Assembly (NCBI RefSeq): GCF_003003995.1
Contig: NZ_PVWF01000026.1
Coordinates: forward strand, 1 to 50,768
DNA length: 50,768 nt
Reading direction: 5' to 3'
Source of the DNA: Pleurocapsa sp. CCALA 161
GTDB lineage: Bacteria; Cyanobacteriota; Cyanobacteriia; Cyanobacteriales; Xenococcaceae
Shown: positions 1 through 8,247 of the stretch, piece after piece
Position numbering within the stretch: position 1 is the first letter of the stretch
Layout: each line of letters starts with the position of its first letter
Notes under the pieces: model-generated
What the model saw: only the letters and a program-made list of their open reading frames with translations
What the model was told of the DNA's origin: nothing
Databases searched by the model: none
Made by a program: the position numbers and the translations under genes

Positions 1-2
1 AG

Positions 3-641
3 ATTAAGCAGGCTTCAGCGACTGGGATTGATTGGGCAGAAATTGACCAGCTGCGTCAATGTCCTCCTCCTACGGGAAATCCTGTCAGGTTTATTAACGT
101 CGCCCGTCTGCTGCACTGGAAGGGAATTTATTTAGGGCTACGAGCTTTTGCTGAAGCTAATATAACTAATGCCGAGTATTGGATTGTGGGTGAAGGTCCT
201 GAACAAGAAAAGCTTGAGCGTTTGGCACAAGAATTAAATATTACCGAGCGAGTAACATTTTTTGGTTTGTTAGATCGCCAAGAAGTCTTGGTCAAGCTGG
301 GACAGTGTTCTGCGCTGGTACATCCGAGCCTACACGATTCAGGTGGCTGGGTGACTTTAGAAGCTATGGCATCAGGAAGACCAATTCTTTGTTTGGATTT
401 AGGAGGTCCTGGAGAAACTGTAACCCCTGATATTGGCATCAAAGTTCCTGCTCATAGTCCTGAACAGGCAGTTAGGGATTTGGCAAAAGCCATGGTGAAA
501 CTAGCTGAGAACCCAGATTTATGTGTGCAGATGGGCAAAATAGGACAACAACGCATTCAAGAACTTCATACCTGGTCGGCTAAAGGTAAATGGTTGTCGG
601 AAGTTTATCAAGAATGCGTTGATGAGTTTCATCAGAGCTAA
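3..641 (+). CDS. Glycosyltransferase family 4 (GT-B), 5'-truncated by window edge
   Basis: This is the C-terminal nucleotide-sugar-binding half of a GT-B glycosyltransferase. The frame is already open at base 3, so the N-terminal acceptor domain lies outside the window. Visible hallmarks are the FINVARLLHWKG strand-loop that opens the second Rossmann domain, the WIVGEGPE segment, and the family-4 EX7E-like region HPSLHDSGGWVTLEAMASGRP. A typical member has 350-400 residues; about 212 remain here. It probably adds a sugar to a lipid-linked or secreted glycan, because a beta-helix lipoprotein and a second GT4 follow on the same strand. Donor and acceptor cannot be read from the sequence. Confidence 0.9.
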   Translation: MKQASATGIDWAEIDQLRQCPPPTGNPVRFINVARLLHWKGIYLGLRAFAEANITNAEYWIVGEGPEQEKLERLAQELNITERVTFFGLLDRQEVLVKLGQCSALVHPSLHDSGGWVTLEAMASGRPILCLDLGGPGETVTPDIGIKVPAHSPEQAVRDLAKAMVKLAENPDLCVQMGKIGQQRIQELHTWSAKGKWLSEVYQECVDEFHQS

Positions 642-716
642 TTATTTATTTACTTATTACTAACTCTAGAGACAGAAATAAGCTCTAGCTATTTACTTCA
701 CTACTAATTTTGCGTT

Positions 717-2651
717 ATGTCAATCGAAAAACTAAAAGCTGTAATTATTTTCGTAGGTGCTATTGTTAGTTTAGGAATGTCTGGATGTGAAGCAGGGGGA
801 TATGAACTAGAAGGATATTTTGTTTCATCCCAAGGTTCAGATGATAATCCAGGTACTATTAAGCAACCTTTTAAAACAATTCAAAAATGTGCGGATGTAG
901 TTGAGCCAGGATCTACCTGCTGGATTAGAAAGGGAACTTATCGGGAAAAAGTTCGACCTCAGACTTCTGGGACTGAGAGTGAGCCGATTACTTTTGCTGC
1001 CTACAAAGAAGAACAGGTAACAATTTCGGGTACAGAACTGGTTACTGACTGGTCTAAAGATCGTGATGCTATCTATCGAGCTAGGATCGAATTGCCCGTT
1101 GATGGCTACAGCGATACGGGATTTTTTGCCAATCAAATATTTGTCGGGGGCAAAATGATGCCTGAAGCTCGTTTCCCCAATCTCAATCCTGAACAGGATT
1201 TTTTACGTCCCAATCTCCTGGGTGGTGGCATAAAAAGTCTGGGGGGAACAGCAGCAACAATCGAGAATGAAGCAGTTCCCGAACTGACGGAAGGTTGGAA
1301 AGGCGGAAGAGTTTGGGCAAATGAATGGTACACCACCCGTACTGGAGAGATCACGGGAGGAACGGCAAAGCAACTTTTGGCAACAATGACCGCTGCCTGG
1401 GATCGTGGTGCATATTGGTTCTATCTTTTTGGGAAGCAGGAGTTATTAGATGATCGCGGTGAATGGTTTTACAACGGGGACAAACAGGAAGTTTATCTCT
1501 GGTCTCCTGATAATCAAGCCCCAAAAAATGTAGAAGTTAAGCAGCGTAACCTAGCCTTTGATTTGAGCGATCGCTCTTATATTACTGTTCGCAATCTTAA
1601 TTTGTTTGCCAATACGATTACTACTAGCGATCGCAGTAGTGGGGTAATCATCGACGGAGTTCGTGCTAAATATGTTTCTCATCATATGACTTTACCCCCT
1701 GTTCCTGAGTCAGAAAAACCCTATGAAGCAGATGATGCAATGTTTTTAGCAGCTCATGCTCACGATACAGGAATTCAACTACGGGGTAATGATAATGTTT
1801 TAAAGAACTCTGTCATTGACTGGAGTTCTGGTAACGGAGTCTTGTTAGAAGGAAACAATCATCAGGTAACTAATAACATTATTGTTAATACTAACTATCA
1901 GGTGACTTACGCAGCTCCTGTAAGAGTTAATGGTAATGGTCATCAGATTAGCCACAATACGATTAAGCGCACAGGTCGAGATGGAATTAACTTTGATTGG
2001 CACACCGCTGGTACCGATGGTCGCAACCTAGAAATTTCTTATAATGATATTTCTGAGTTTGGTATGTTGAGTACGGATTTAGGGGCAATCTATGCCTGCT
2101 GTCATGTCAATTTGGCAGGAGGGTCGATCCATCATAATTGGATTCATGATGCTCAATCTTTTAGTCCATTTTGGGGTACTCGCGGTATTTATTTAGATTT
2201 GGAAACTTTTAACAGCACCGTTCACCACAACGTTGTTTGGAACTTAAATGGTAGCGATCATAACCTCGGTATTGTCGCTGGCAGTCCCAGAGGAGATGAC
2301 CGAGTGTTTAATAATACTTTTTTGGGCAAGGTCTTATTAGATGGAGAGAATATCGAAGCCCGCAACAATATTTTTGCCACCGCTGCAAGTATTGGTGCTA
2401 AAAGTGCCTCTCATAATCTATTTATTGATACCGACGCTAAATTTACACGCTTACCTCAAGCAGAAACTAAGTCTGCTACTACTCCTGATTTCACATTGCA
2501 AAAAGATTCTCCTGCGATCGATGTTGGCATTGAAATCCCTGAAATTACGGTTGATTTTAAGGGTAAATCTCCAGATCTTGGTGCCTATGAATATAATAGC
2601 CCTGCCTGGAAGGCTGGATCGAGCTTGAAATATACCGAGAATAACTATTAA
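717..2651 (+). CDS. Secreted right-handed parallel beta-helix lipoprotein
   Basis: A 644-residue protein that starts with a hydrophobic signal (about residues 8-22) ending in a lipobox-like LGMSGC, so it is probably lipid-anchored. The opening FVSSQGSDDNPGT with PFKTIQKCAD and WIRKGTYRE is the DUF1565/polysaccharide-lyase-like start of a parallel beta-helix. It is followed by Asn-rich coils typical of the Beta_helix/NosD fold (NNHQVTNNIIVNTN, SYNDISEFG, IHHNWIHDA, VHHNVVWNL). Such proteins bind or cleave uronic-acid polysaccharides. It sits between two glycosyltransferases and ends 5 bp before the next start, which suggests a role in exopolysaccharide processing. I cannot assign a catalytic residue, so it may bind rather than cleave. 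Confidence 0.85.
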   Translation: MSIEKLKAVIIFVGAIVSLGMSGCEAGGYELEGYFVSSQGSDDNPGTIKQPFKTIQKCADVVEPGSTCWIRKGTYREKVRPQTSGTESEPITFAAYKEEQVTISGTELVTDWSKDRDAIYRARIELPVDGYSDTGFFANQIFVGGKMMPEARFPNLNPEQDFLRPNLLGGGIKSLGGTAATIENEAVPELTEGWKGGRVWANEWYTTRTGEITGGTAKQLLATMTAAWDRGAYWFYLFGKQELLDDRGEWFYNGDKQEVYLWSPDNQAPKNVEVKQRNLAFDLSDRSYITVRNLNLFANTITTSDRSSGVIIDGVRAKYVSHHMTLPPVPESEKPYEADDAMFLAAHAHDTGIQLRGNDNVLKNSVIDWSSGNGVLLEGNNHQVTNNIIVNTNYQVTYAAPVRVNGNGHQISHNTIKRTGRDGINFDWHTAGTDGRNLEISYNDISEFGMLSTDLGAIYACCHVNLAGGSIHHNWIHDAQSFSPFWGTRGIYLDLETFNSTVHHNVVWNLNGSDHNLGIVAGSPRGDDRVFNNTFLGKVLLDGENIEARNNIFATAASIGAKSASHNLFIDTDAKFTRLPQAETKSATTPDFTLQKDSPAIDVGIEIPEITVDFKGKSPDLGAYEYNSPAWKAGSSLKYTENNY

Positions 2652-2656
2652 TTAAT

Positions 2657-3775
2657 ATGCATGTTTTTATTGCAGCACTGCATCGACCAGTAAAACCTAC
2701 AGGGGTCTGCCGACACGCAGCTAATTTGGCTCGCGCTCTGGCAGAGCAGTCTGAAGTCACTAAAGTTAGCCTGATAATCGGTTCTTGGCAGCAACATTAT
2801 TTTGAGACTGCTTTTAGTTTAGATTCGGACAAAATTAAATTGGTTGTCGTTAATATTAAAAACAGTTCGCTGGTCAGAAATATTTGGTTTCTTAGCGGTT
2901 TACCAAAGTTAGCTAATCAGCTCAATTGTGATCTAGTTCATCTATCGTTTCCATTTCCATTTCTGCGAACACAATTCAAAGCGCCAGTAGTTACGACAAT
3001 TCACGATCTCTATCCTTACGAATGTCCAAAAAACTTTGGCTTTCCCCAGGTTTGGTTTAATCAGCTATTTCTGAACCAGGCGATTAGCAATAGTCAGGGT
3101 TTACCCTGTGTCTCACAGGTTACTGCTGACAAGCTAAGGGAATATTTTCCGAACCTTAGACCCGATCAGCTCGTTAAAGTAATCTACAATTATGTTGACT
3201 TTGAAAATCTTGAAACAACAAACCCTAAAGCAATCAAGGAAAACAGCAAATTTTTGTTATCTGTTGCTCAACATCGGCAAAATAAAAACTTAGATCTACT
3301 AATTGAAGCTTATGCTCAACTAAGATTAAATGGGCAAATTGAACTAGATTATCAATTGATCATCGTTGGTACTAAAGGACCAGAAACGGAAAAGCTGAAA
3401 AATTTAATTGCTAACTTGAATTTATCTACCAGCGTTAAGTTTTTATCCGCTATTAATGATAGTGAATTAAGTTGGCTCTATCAAAACTGCCAACTTTTTG
3501 CAATTCCGTCTTCTACAGAAGGTTTCTGCTTACCACTAGCAGAAGCTTTGCATTTTAGCGATCGCATAGTTTGTTCTGATATTCCTATCTTTCGAGAAAT
3601 TGCTTCTGCTAACTGCGTCTATTTTTCCTTATCTGGTAATGCTCTAGACAATTTGAGTCAGGCACTAATTCAAGCACTCGATCAGCATAATTTCCCCGTT
3701 CAAGATGCAGGCAAACGCTTTGACAAGTACACCATTGCCCAACAATATCTCAACTTATATCAATTGCTAATGTGA
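2657..3775 (+). CDS. Glycosyltransferase family 4 (GT-B)
   Basis: A full-length 372-residue GT-B glycosyltransferase. The N-terminal domain opens with a nucleotide-fold strand and the PTGVCRHAANLARAL helix expected of family 4. The middle has TTIHDLYPYECP. The C-terminal domain carries FLLSVAQHRQNKNLDLLIEAY and the EX7E signature STEGFCLPLAEALHF, which binds the nucleotide-sugar phosphate. It begins 5 bp after the beta-helix lipoprotein and probably shares its transcript. It is inferred to belong to an exopolysaccharide or O-antigen-like pathway that continues upstream of the window. Sugar specificity is not deducible. Confidence 0.9.
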   Translation: MHVFIAALHRPVKPTGVCRHAANLARALAEQSEVTKVSLIIGSWQQHYFETAFSLDSDKIKLVVVNIKNSSLVRNIWFLSGLPKLANQLNCDLVHLSFPFPFLRTQFKAPVVTTIHDLYPYECPKNFGFPQVWFNQLFLNQAISNSQGLPCVSQVTADKLREYFPNLRPDQLVKVIYNYVDFENLETTNPKAIKENSKFLLSVAQHRQNKNLDLLIEAYAQLRLNGQIELDYQLIIVGTKGPETEKLKNLIANLNLSTSVKFLSAINDSELSWLYQNCQLFAIPSSTEGFCLPLAEALHFSDRIVCSDIPIFREIASANCVYFSLSGNALDNLSQALIQALDQHNFPVQDAGKRFDKYTIAQQYLNLYQLLM

Positions 3776-3794
3776 TGATTCCAGTTACCAACTT

Positions 3795-6137
3795 TTACTC
3801 CACTTTTTCCATCGGGGCAATTTTGGGAATAATCTTAGTCACATTCATACTCAAAAACTTCACCGCTAAAGTAGCTTTCTTCCCGCTACCTAGAACATGG
3901 GTAACTTCTCCTGCACCAAATTCATGATGTAAGACGCGATCGCCAACATTCCAGTCAATATTAATCGCTTGGGAGGTTCTTTCAGCACGAATACGACTAC
4001 GGTAAGCACTAGTTACATTGATATTGCTACCAATTAACTCCCCTGGAAGTTCCTGTAAAAACTGGGAAGATACCGCAGGTTCTCTGTTACCCCACAAACG
4101 ACGTTCTCTGGTGTAGGTTAAAAATAGCTGTTCTTGAGCGCGGGTGATGCCAACATAACATAAACGACGTTCTTCTTCGATTTCTAGAGGATCGTTTAAA
4201 GTTCTGTTGTGGGGTAATAAACCCTGTTCCATCCCCACCAGATAAACCACTGGAAATTCTAATCCTTTAGCAGCATGAAGCGTCATCATTGAGACTTTTT
4301 GCTGTTCTTCATTTAAATCATCTAAATCTGAAGAAAGAGAGGCGCTGGCGAGAAATGCTTCTAAGCTGTTTTCCTCGTTATCTTCCTGGAACTGCTGCAC
4401 CGCGTTGTATAGTTCGTAAATGTTAGCAATACGGTTATCTGCTTCATCTGTTCCCTGCTGCTGTAATTCTTTAACGTAACCCGATTGTTCAATGATGTGG
4501 CTCAAGACTTCTGCTGCTGTCAAATTATCTAGCTGATCTTTAGTCTCTTGAATCATCTGAGCAAACTGATTTAAAGCTTTGGCAGCACGTCCTCCCATGG
4601 TATTTACCGAAGTTTCATCATTAACTATTTCCCAAAGAGGAATACCCATTTGTTGTGAGGCATCCATGAGTCTGTCCATGGTTGTCTTACCAATGCCACG
4701 ACGGGGAGTATTGATAATTCGTAACAGGCTTACGGTATCTTCAGGATTAACAATAATGCGTAAATAGGCGATCGCATCTTTGACTTCTTTGCGATCGTAG
4801 AACTTTAAACCACCGACAATATTGTAGGGAATATTATGGTGTAGCAGTAAATCCTCAAAAGGGCGAGACTGAGCATTAGTGCGATATAAAATAGCAAAGT
4901 CACCCCAGCCTATTTCAGGGTTGTTCTCCTTAATCTGCTGCATCTGCTGCACGACAAAGCGCGCCTCTTCCTGTTCGTCATCGGCTTTATATAGATATAT
5001 CTGTTCTCCTACTCCCCTAGTGGGTTTGAGAACCTTATCAATCCGTTGGCTGTTGTGAGCAATTAAATGATTGGCTGCTTGCAGAATATTCTCACGGGAA
5101 CGATAGTTTTCTTCTAACTTGATCATGGTGCGGGTATCTTCGTCGGCTAAACCATCACCAAAATCTTTTTGGAAATCTAACAGGATAGTGAAGTCGGCTA
5201 AACGGAAAGAATAAATAGATTGATCCGCATCTCCTACCACAAAAAGCGATCGCGCAGCGTGGGCAGAGCCCAATCGCCTGTTCCAATTCCATTCACTTTT
5301 ATTTGTTTCACCATTAGTCGCCAATAAACGGATTAAGTCATACTGAATGCGGTTTGTATCCTGATATTCATCCACTAAAATATGCTGAAACTGAGTGTGC
5401 CAATAGCCCAAAATAGATTCATTCTGCTGAAACAGCTTTACAGGAACCCAAATCAAATCATCAAAATCCAGAGCATTATTAGCAGCTAGTCGAGATTGAT
5501 ACTCATTGTAAATTTCGGAAATAACTCGACCACGATAACCAGGATCTTGTTTGGCTAAATCATCGGGAGTCAAACCTTGGTTTTTGGCGTTACTAACAGC
5601 GTAACGAATCTTGCGCGGGTCAAATTTCTTGTTATCGAGATTTAGCTCTTTAGTAACAATATTTTTAAATAGACTTTGAACATCCGACTCATCAAAGATC
5701 GAAAAATTACGTTTCCAAGTGCGTCCTCGTTCATCCTGATACTTATTAATATCAAAGCGCAATAACTTGGCAAACAGACTATGAAAAGTACCAATCCACA
5801 GCTTTTTGGTCGTCCTTTGATACACCCTCGACTTGAGAGTTTTCTGTTCATACTCTGTCAAAAATTCCAGTCTTTGACCATGCTGTTCTAACGCCAACTC
5901 CGTCGCAAAAATATACTCAATCCGTTCTCGCATCTCCCTAGCTGCTTTATTGGTGAAAGTAACCGCCAGAATATGCTCTGGATCAGCCTTTTGGTTGCGA
6001 ATTAGATTAGCAATGCGGTAAGTCAAGGCCCTGGTTTTACCCGATCCTGCACCTGCAACCACCAACATTGGACCACAGTAATGCTCTACAGCGAGGCGTT
6101 GGGAAGGATTAAGATGGCTGAGAAAATCAGTAGTCAT
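3795..6137 (-). CDS. pcrA: ATP-dependent DNA helicase PcrA/UvrD (SF1A)
   Basis: A 780-residue 3'-5' superfamily 1 helicase used in repair and in displacing protein from DNA. Walker A AGAGSGKT is at residues 28-35. Motif Ia (AVTFTNKAAREM), motif II (LVDEYQDTN), motif III (VVGDADQSIYSFR), motif IV (LEENYRS) and motifs V/VI (MTLHAAKGLEF, VGITRAQ) are all present, and the usual basic C-terminal tail ends in a Tudor-like VGDRVLHHEFGAGEV segment. Length fits the family. An odd stretch, residues 287-298 (RRLGSAHAAR), just before motif III is encoded by a 34-bp palindromic repeat in frame. The gene is monocistronic and convergent with the upstream glycosyltransferase. Confidence 0.97.
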   Translation of the reverse strand: MTTDFLSHLNPSQRLAVEHYCGPMLVVAGAGSGKTRALTYRIANLIRNQKADPEHILAVTFTNKAAREMRERIEYIFATELALEQHGQRLEFLTEYEQKTLKSRVYQRTTKKLWIGTFHSLFAKLLRFDINKYQDERGRTWKRNFSIFDESDVQSLFKNIVTKELNLDNKKFDPRKIRYAVSNAKNQGLTPDDLAKQDPGYRGRVISEIYNEYQSRLAANNALDFDDLIWVPVKLFQQNESILGYWHTQFQHILVDEYQDTNRIQYDLIRLLATNGETNKSEWNWNRRLGSAHAARSLFVVGDADQSIYSFRLADFTILLDFQKDFGDGLADEDTRTMIKLEENYRSRENILQAANHLIAHNSQRIDKVLKPTRGVGEQIYLYKADDEQEEARFVVQQMQQIKENNPEIGWGDFAILYRTNAQSRPFEDLLLHHNIPYNIVGGLKFYDRKEVKDAIAYLRIIVNPEDTVSLLRIINTPRRGIGKTTMDRLMDASQQMGIPLWEIVNDETSVNTMGGRAAKALNQFAQMIQETKDQLDNLTAAEVLSHIIEQSGYVKELQQQGTDEADNRIANIYELYNAVQQFQEDNEENSLEAFLASASLSSDLDDLNEEQQKVSMMTLHAAKGLEFPVVYLVGMEQGLLPHNRTLNDPLEIEEERRLCYVGITRAQEQLFLTYTRERRLWGNREPAVSSQFLQELPGELIGSNINVTSAYRSRIRAERTSQAINIDWNVGDRVLHHEFGAGEVTHVLGSGKKATLAVKFLSMNVTKIIPKIAPMEKVE
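5245..5278. repeat. 34-bp HIP1-ended palindromic repeat, copy 1 (inside pcrA)
   Basis: It starts with agcgatcgc and ends with cccaatcgcc, with a central GGGC/GCCC hairpin. It matches the copy at 20609-20642 (opposite orientation) at 30 of 34 positions by eye. It lies in the pcrA frame and adds about 11 residues just before helicase motif III, where other PcrA proteins have a variable surface loop. Confidence 0.75.
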
Positions 6138-6236
6138 ACTCGGTCAAGATGGGGATAAAACGACTAGGGCTAGTTTACACTTAGTGTTTATGTTACCAAC
6201 TATTCCCTATCTGAATTTAAAAACTATTTTTGATCG

Positions 6237-6644
6237 TTAATCTAAAACTGTATTATTTTGCCAATCAGATTGCAAAAGAGAGAATAATTTCACATCTTCA
6301 TACTTATCCCACTTTCTGACTCTTTGTCTTAATAGTCCTTCTAACTTGAATCCATTCTTTTGCAGCACTTTTCCTGACGCTGAGTTTCTCACCATGTGAT
6401 CTGCTACAGAATGTTCTGTTTCTAGGTTGTGAAGTTCTACAATTCCAATCAAGTCAGATTCTAATTGACGCTCAATAGCAAAAGCGAAGTAACCAGTTTG
6501 CTGTTCGGATGTGTGCTTTAAGACATATCTTTTAGCTTCGCCATCAGGATAAGGATAAGGAATTGAAACAGCATCAGCAATAGATAATGGGCGTAATATT
6601 AATCTTTCTGTTGATAATATTGGTAGTGAGAACATATCAAACAA
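6237..6644 (-). pseudogene. GNAT acetyltransferase (RimJ/RimL type) with two internal in-frame deletions
   Basis: The 135-residue frame has clear RimJ/RimL ends: LSTERLILRPLSIADA at the start and RNSASGKVLQKNGFKLEG...RKWDKYEDVKLFSLL at the end. Family members usually have 175-185 residues. Two blocks are missing. One lies after residue 27 (the helix that usually precedes the NIPYPYPDGEA segment); the other, about 40 residues, lies near residue 84 and should contain the WxGxGYxTEA acetyl-CoA loop and following helix. Without that loop the protein should not bind acetyl-CoA, so I call it a decayed gene although the frame is intact. The start could be either Met1 or Met4. Confidence 0.7.
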
Positions 6645-6691
6645 CTTTCTTGAGAAAATCTTCTTCGGGCGATCGCCAAAGCCAAGAAAAT

Positions 6692-7303
6692 CTAAATAAC
6701 TTTTAAAAAATCTTGTTTAATTACCAAAGGACTCTCAGTCAGGCCTCGATTGACGTATTGCACCAATAATTCTGATTTTATCCTGGTCAATATTTCGCTA
6801 GTTGCTACTACAGCATAGTTGTCATCTGCTAAAGCATAAAATGTCATTGCATTGTCTTTCCAGATCCAGAGTTCACCGATGCCGATATTTTTGTAGCTAG
6901 ATTTTAGGGTTTCCAGATCGCCACTACTAATGATGACTTCTACTACCAAGTCTGGCAAATCTTTGTCCCTGTCAAAAGCATAAGCAAGGTCTGGTTCTCT
7001 CCCCGCTTGTCCCCAAGCATTTAATCTCGTCTGTCCAAAAGGAAAATCTGGAAGTCCATATTTCTCACAATAGGCAGCAATTCTTTCGTGATTTCGTCCA
7101 GGGGACACAATAGTTATTTCTCCCTTGAAATAAGAAACCCGATAACCTGGATATTCTGCTGAATCGAAGTGCTGATAGTCGAGCCAGTTAGCTGCAGTAA
7201 TTGTTAATAGTTGGTCATTTTGAGCAAATTTATCGCGATTAATCGGTAAATTCGGCCAGATCAGCATAATAACTGTTAATTTGATCATTATGGCTTTGAT
7301 CAC
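6692..7303 (-). CDS. Uma2-family (DUF820) restriction-endonuclease-like protein
   Basis: A 203-residue member of the Uma2/DUF820 family, which is heavily expanded in cyanobacteria and has a PD-(D/E)xK nuclease-like fold with unknown biological role. Visible are the GEITIVSPGRNHERIA segment, FPFGQTRLN, the acidic EPDLAYAF, the PDLVVEV strand carrying the putative catalytic acids, and IGELWIWKD. Between HERIA (residue 75) and AYCEKYG the usual hydrophobic helix of about 8-10 residues seems to be absent, so this copy may be impaired. The start is uncertain because the N-terminus MIKAIMIKLTVIML is unusual. It is divergent from the methyltransferase with only 39 bp between start codons. Confidence 0.75.
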   Translation of the reverse strand: MIKAIMIKLTVIMLIWPNLPINRDKFAQNDQLLTITAANWLDYQHFDSAEYPGYRVSYFKGEITIVSPGRNHERIAAYCEKYGLPDFPFGQTRLNAWGQAGREPDLAYAFDRDKDLPDLVVEVIISSGDLETLKSSYKNIGIGELWIWKDNAMTFYALADDNYAVVATSEILTRIKSELLVQYVNRGLTESPLVIKQDFLKVI

Positions 7304-7342
7304 TAGTATAGAAATTTATCAGGCATTAAGAAGTAATACATT

Positions 7343-8026
7343 ATGGTGATGAAATTAGACAAGGTAGTTCCCTTCGGGCGATCGCTTGATGAATATATCA
7401 AGATGTTCGATTTATCTACTGAAGATCTGCAACAGCGGATCTTGGGGATGGGGGATGGCCCTGCTAGCTTCAATGCTGAAGGGACAACTAAGGGATATGA
7501 CATCACCTCTATCGATCCGATTTATCAATTTGATGGTGCAGAGATCAAGCAAAGATTTGATAAGGTGGTAGACAATATTATCGATCAGATTATTGCCACG
7601 CCGAATAATTGGGTCTGGAGCTATCATAAAAATCCCCAAGAGTTGAAGGCGAGTCGGATCAAAACCCTAGAAACTTTTTTACAAGATTATCAACTAGGGA
7701 AAGAAGCAGGTAGATATCAAGCGCAAGAATTGCCACATTTGGATTTTGCCGATCAAAGCTACGATCTGGCGTTATGTTCTCACTTTTTGTTTTTGTATTC
7801 TGAACAATGCGATCGCGATTTTCATGTTAATGCGATCGCCGAAATGTTACGAGTAAGTCAAGAAGTTAGGATATTTCCGCTGCTAACCCTAATGCAGGAA
7901 ACTTCGCCTTACCTGGATTTTGTAATTGATAAGTTTAGTAATTTGGGGTATTCAGTGGTGATCGCTAAAGTACCCTACGAATTGCAGCCAGGAGCGAATG
8001 AAATGCTGGTAATTAGAGCCAAATAA
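7343..8026 (+). CDS. SAM-dependent methyltransferase-like protein (cyanobacterial family)
   Basis: A 227-residue protein of a conserved cyanobacterial family annotated as SAM-dependent methyltransferases. It shows a degenerate motif I (LGMGDGPASFNAE) at residues 34-46, the acidic end of strand beta2 (ITSIDPIYQF), and the motif IV-like DLALCSHFLFLYSEQ around residue 130. The family normally has a long helical insert between these motifs, and that insert is present. Substrate is unknown. The start codon is followed directly by VVPFGRSLDEY, the usual family N-terminus; an HIP1 site lies within the first codons. No operon partner on the same strand. Confidence 0.75.
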   Translation: MVMKLDKVVPFGRSLDEYIKMFDLSTEDLQQRILGMGDGPASFNAEGTTKGYDITSIDPIYQFDGAEIKQRFDKVVDNIIDQIIATPNNWVWSYHKNPQELKASRIKTLETFLQDYQLGKEAGRYQAQELPHLDFADQSYDLALCSHFLFLYSEQCDRDFHVNAIAEMLRVSQEVRIFPLLTLMQETSPYLDFVIDKFSNLGYSVVIAKVPYELQPGANEMLVIRAK

Positions 8027-8247
8027 TGAAATAACCAGCTAGTCGGCAATTTCTTTTTCATTCTACTGATTAGTTGTATCCCAACATCTGAAATTAATTT
8101 GTCTCTCCATAAAATCTTGCCTTGAACATCTTTCGAATAATTCACTATTTAATAGATATGATAAGTACCCTAATTAGCTTGATGAACATCAGATTGGAGG
8201 AAGATAACGATAAGCTGATAGATTAAAGAAAATTTTTAGCCGAGAAT

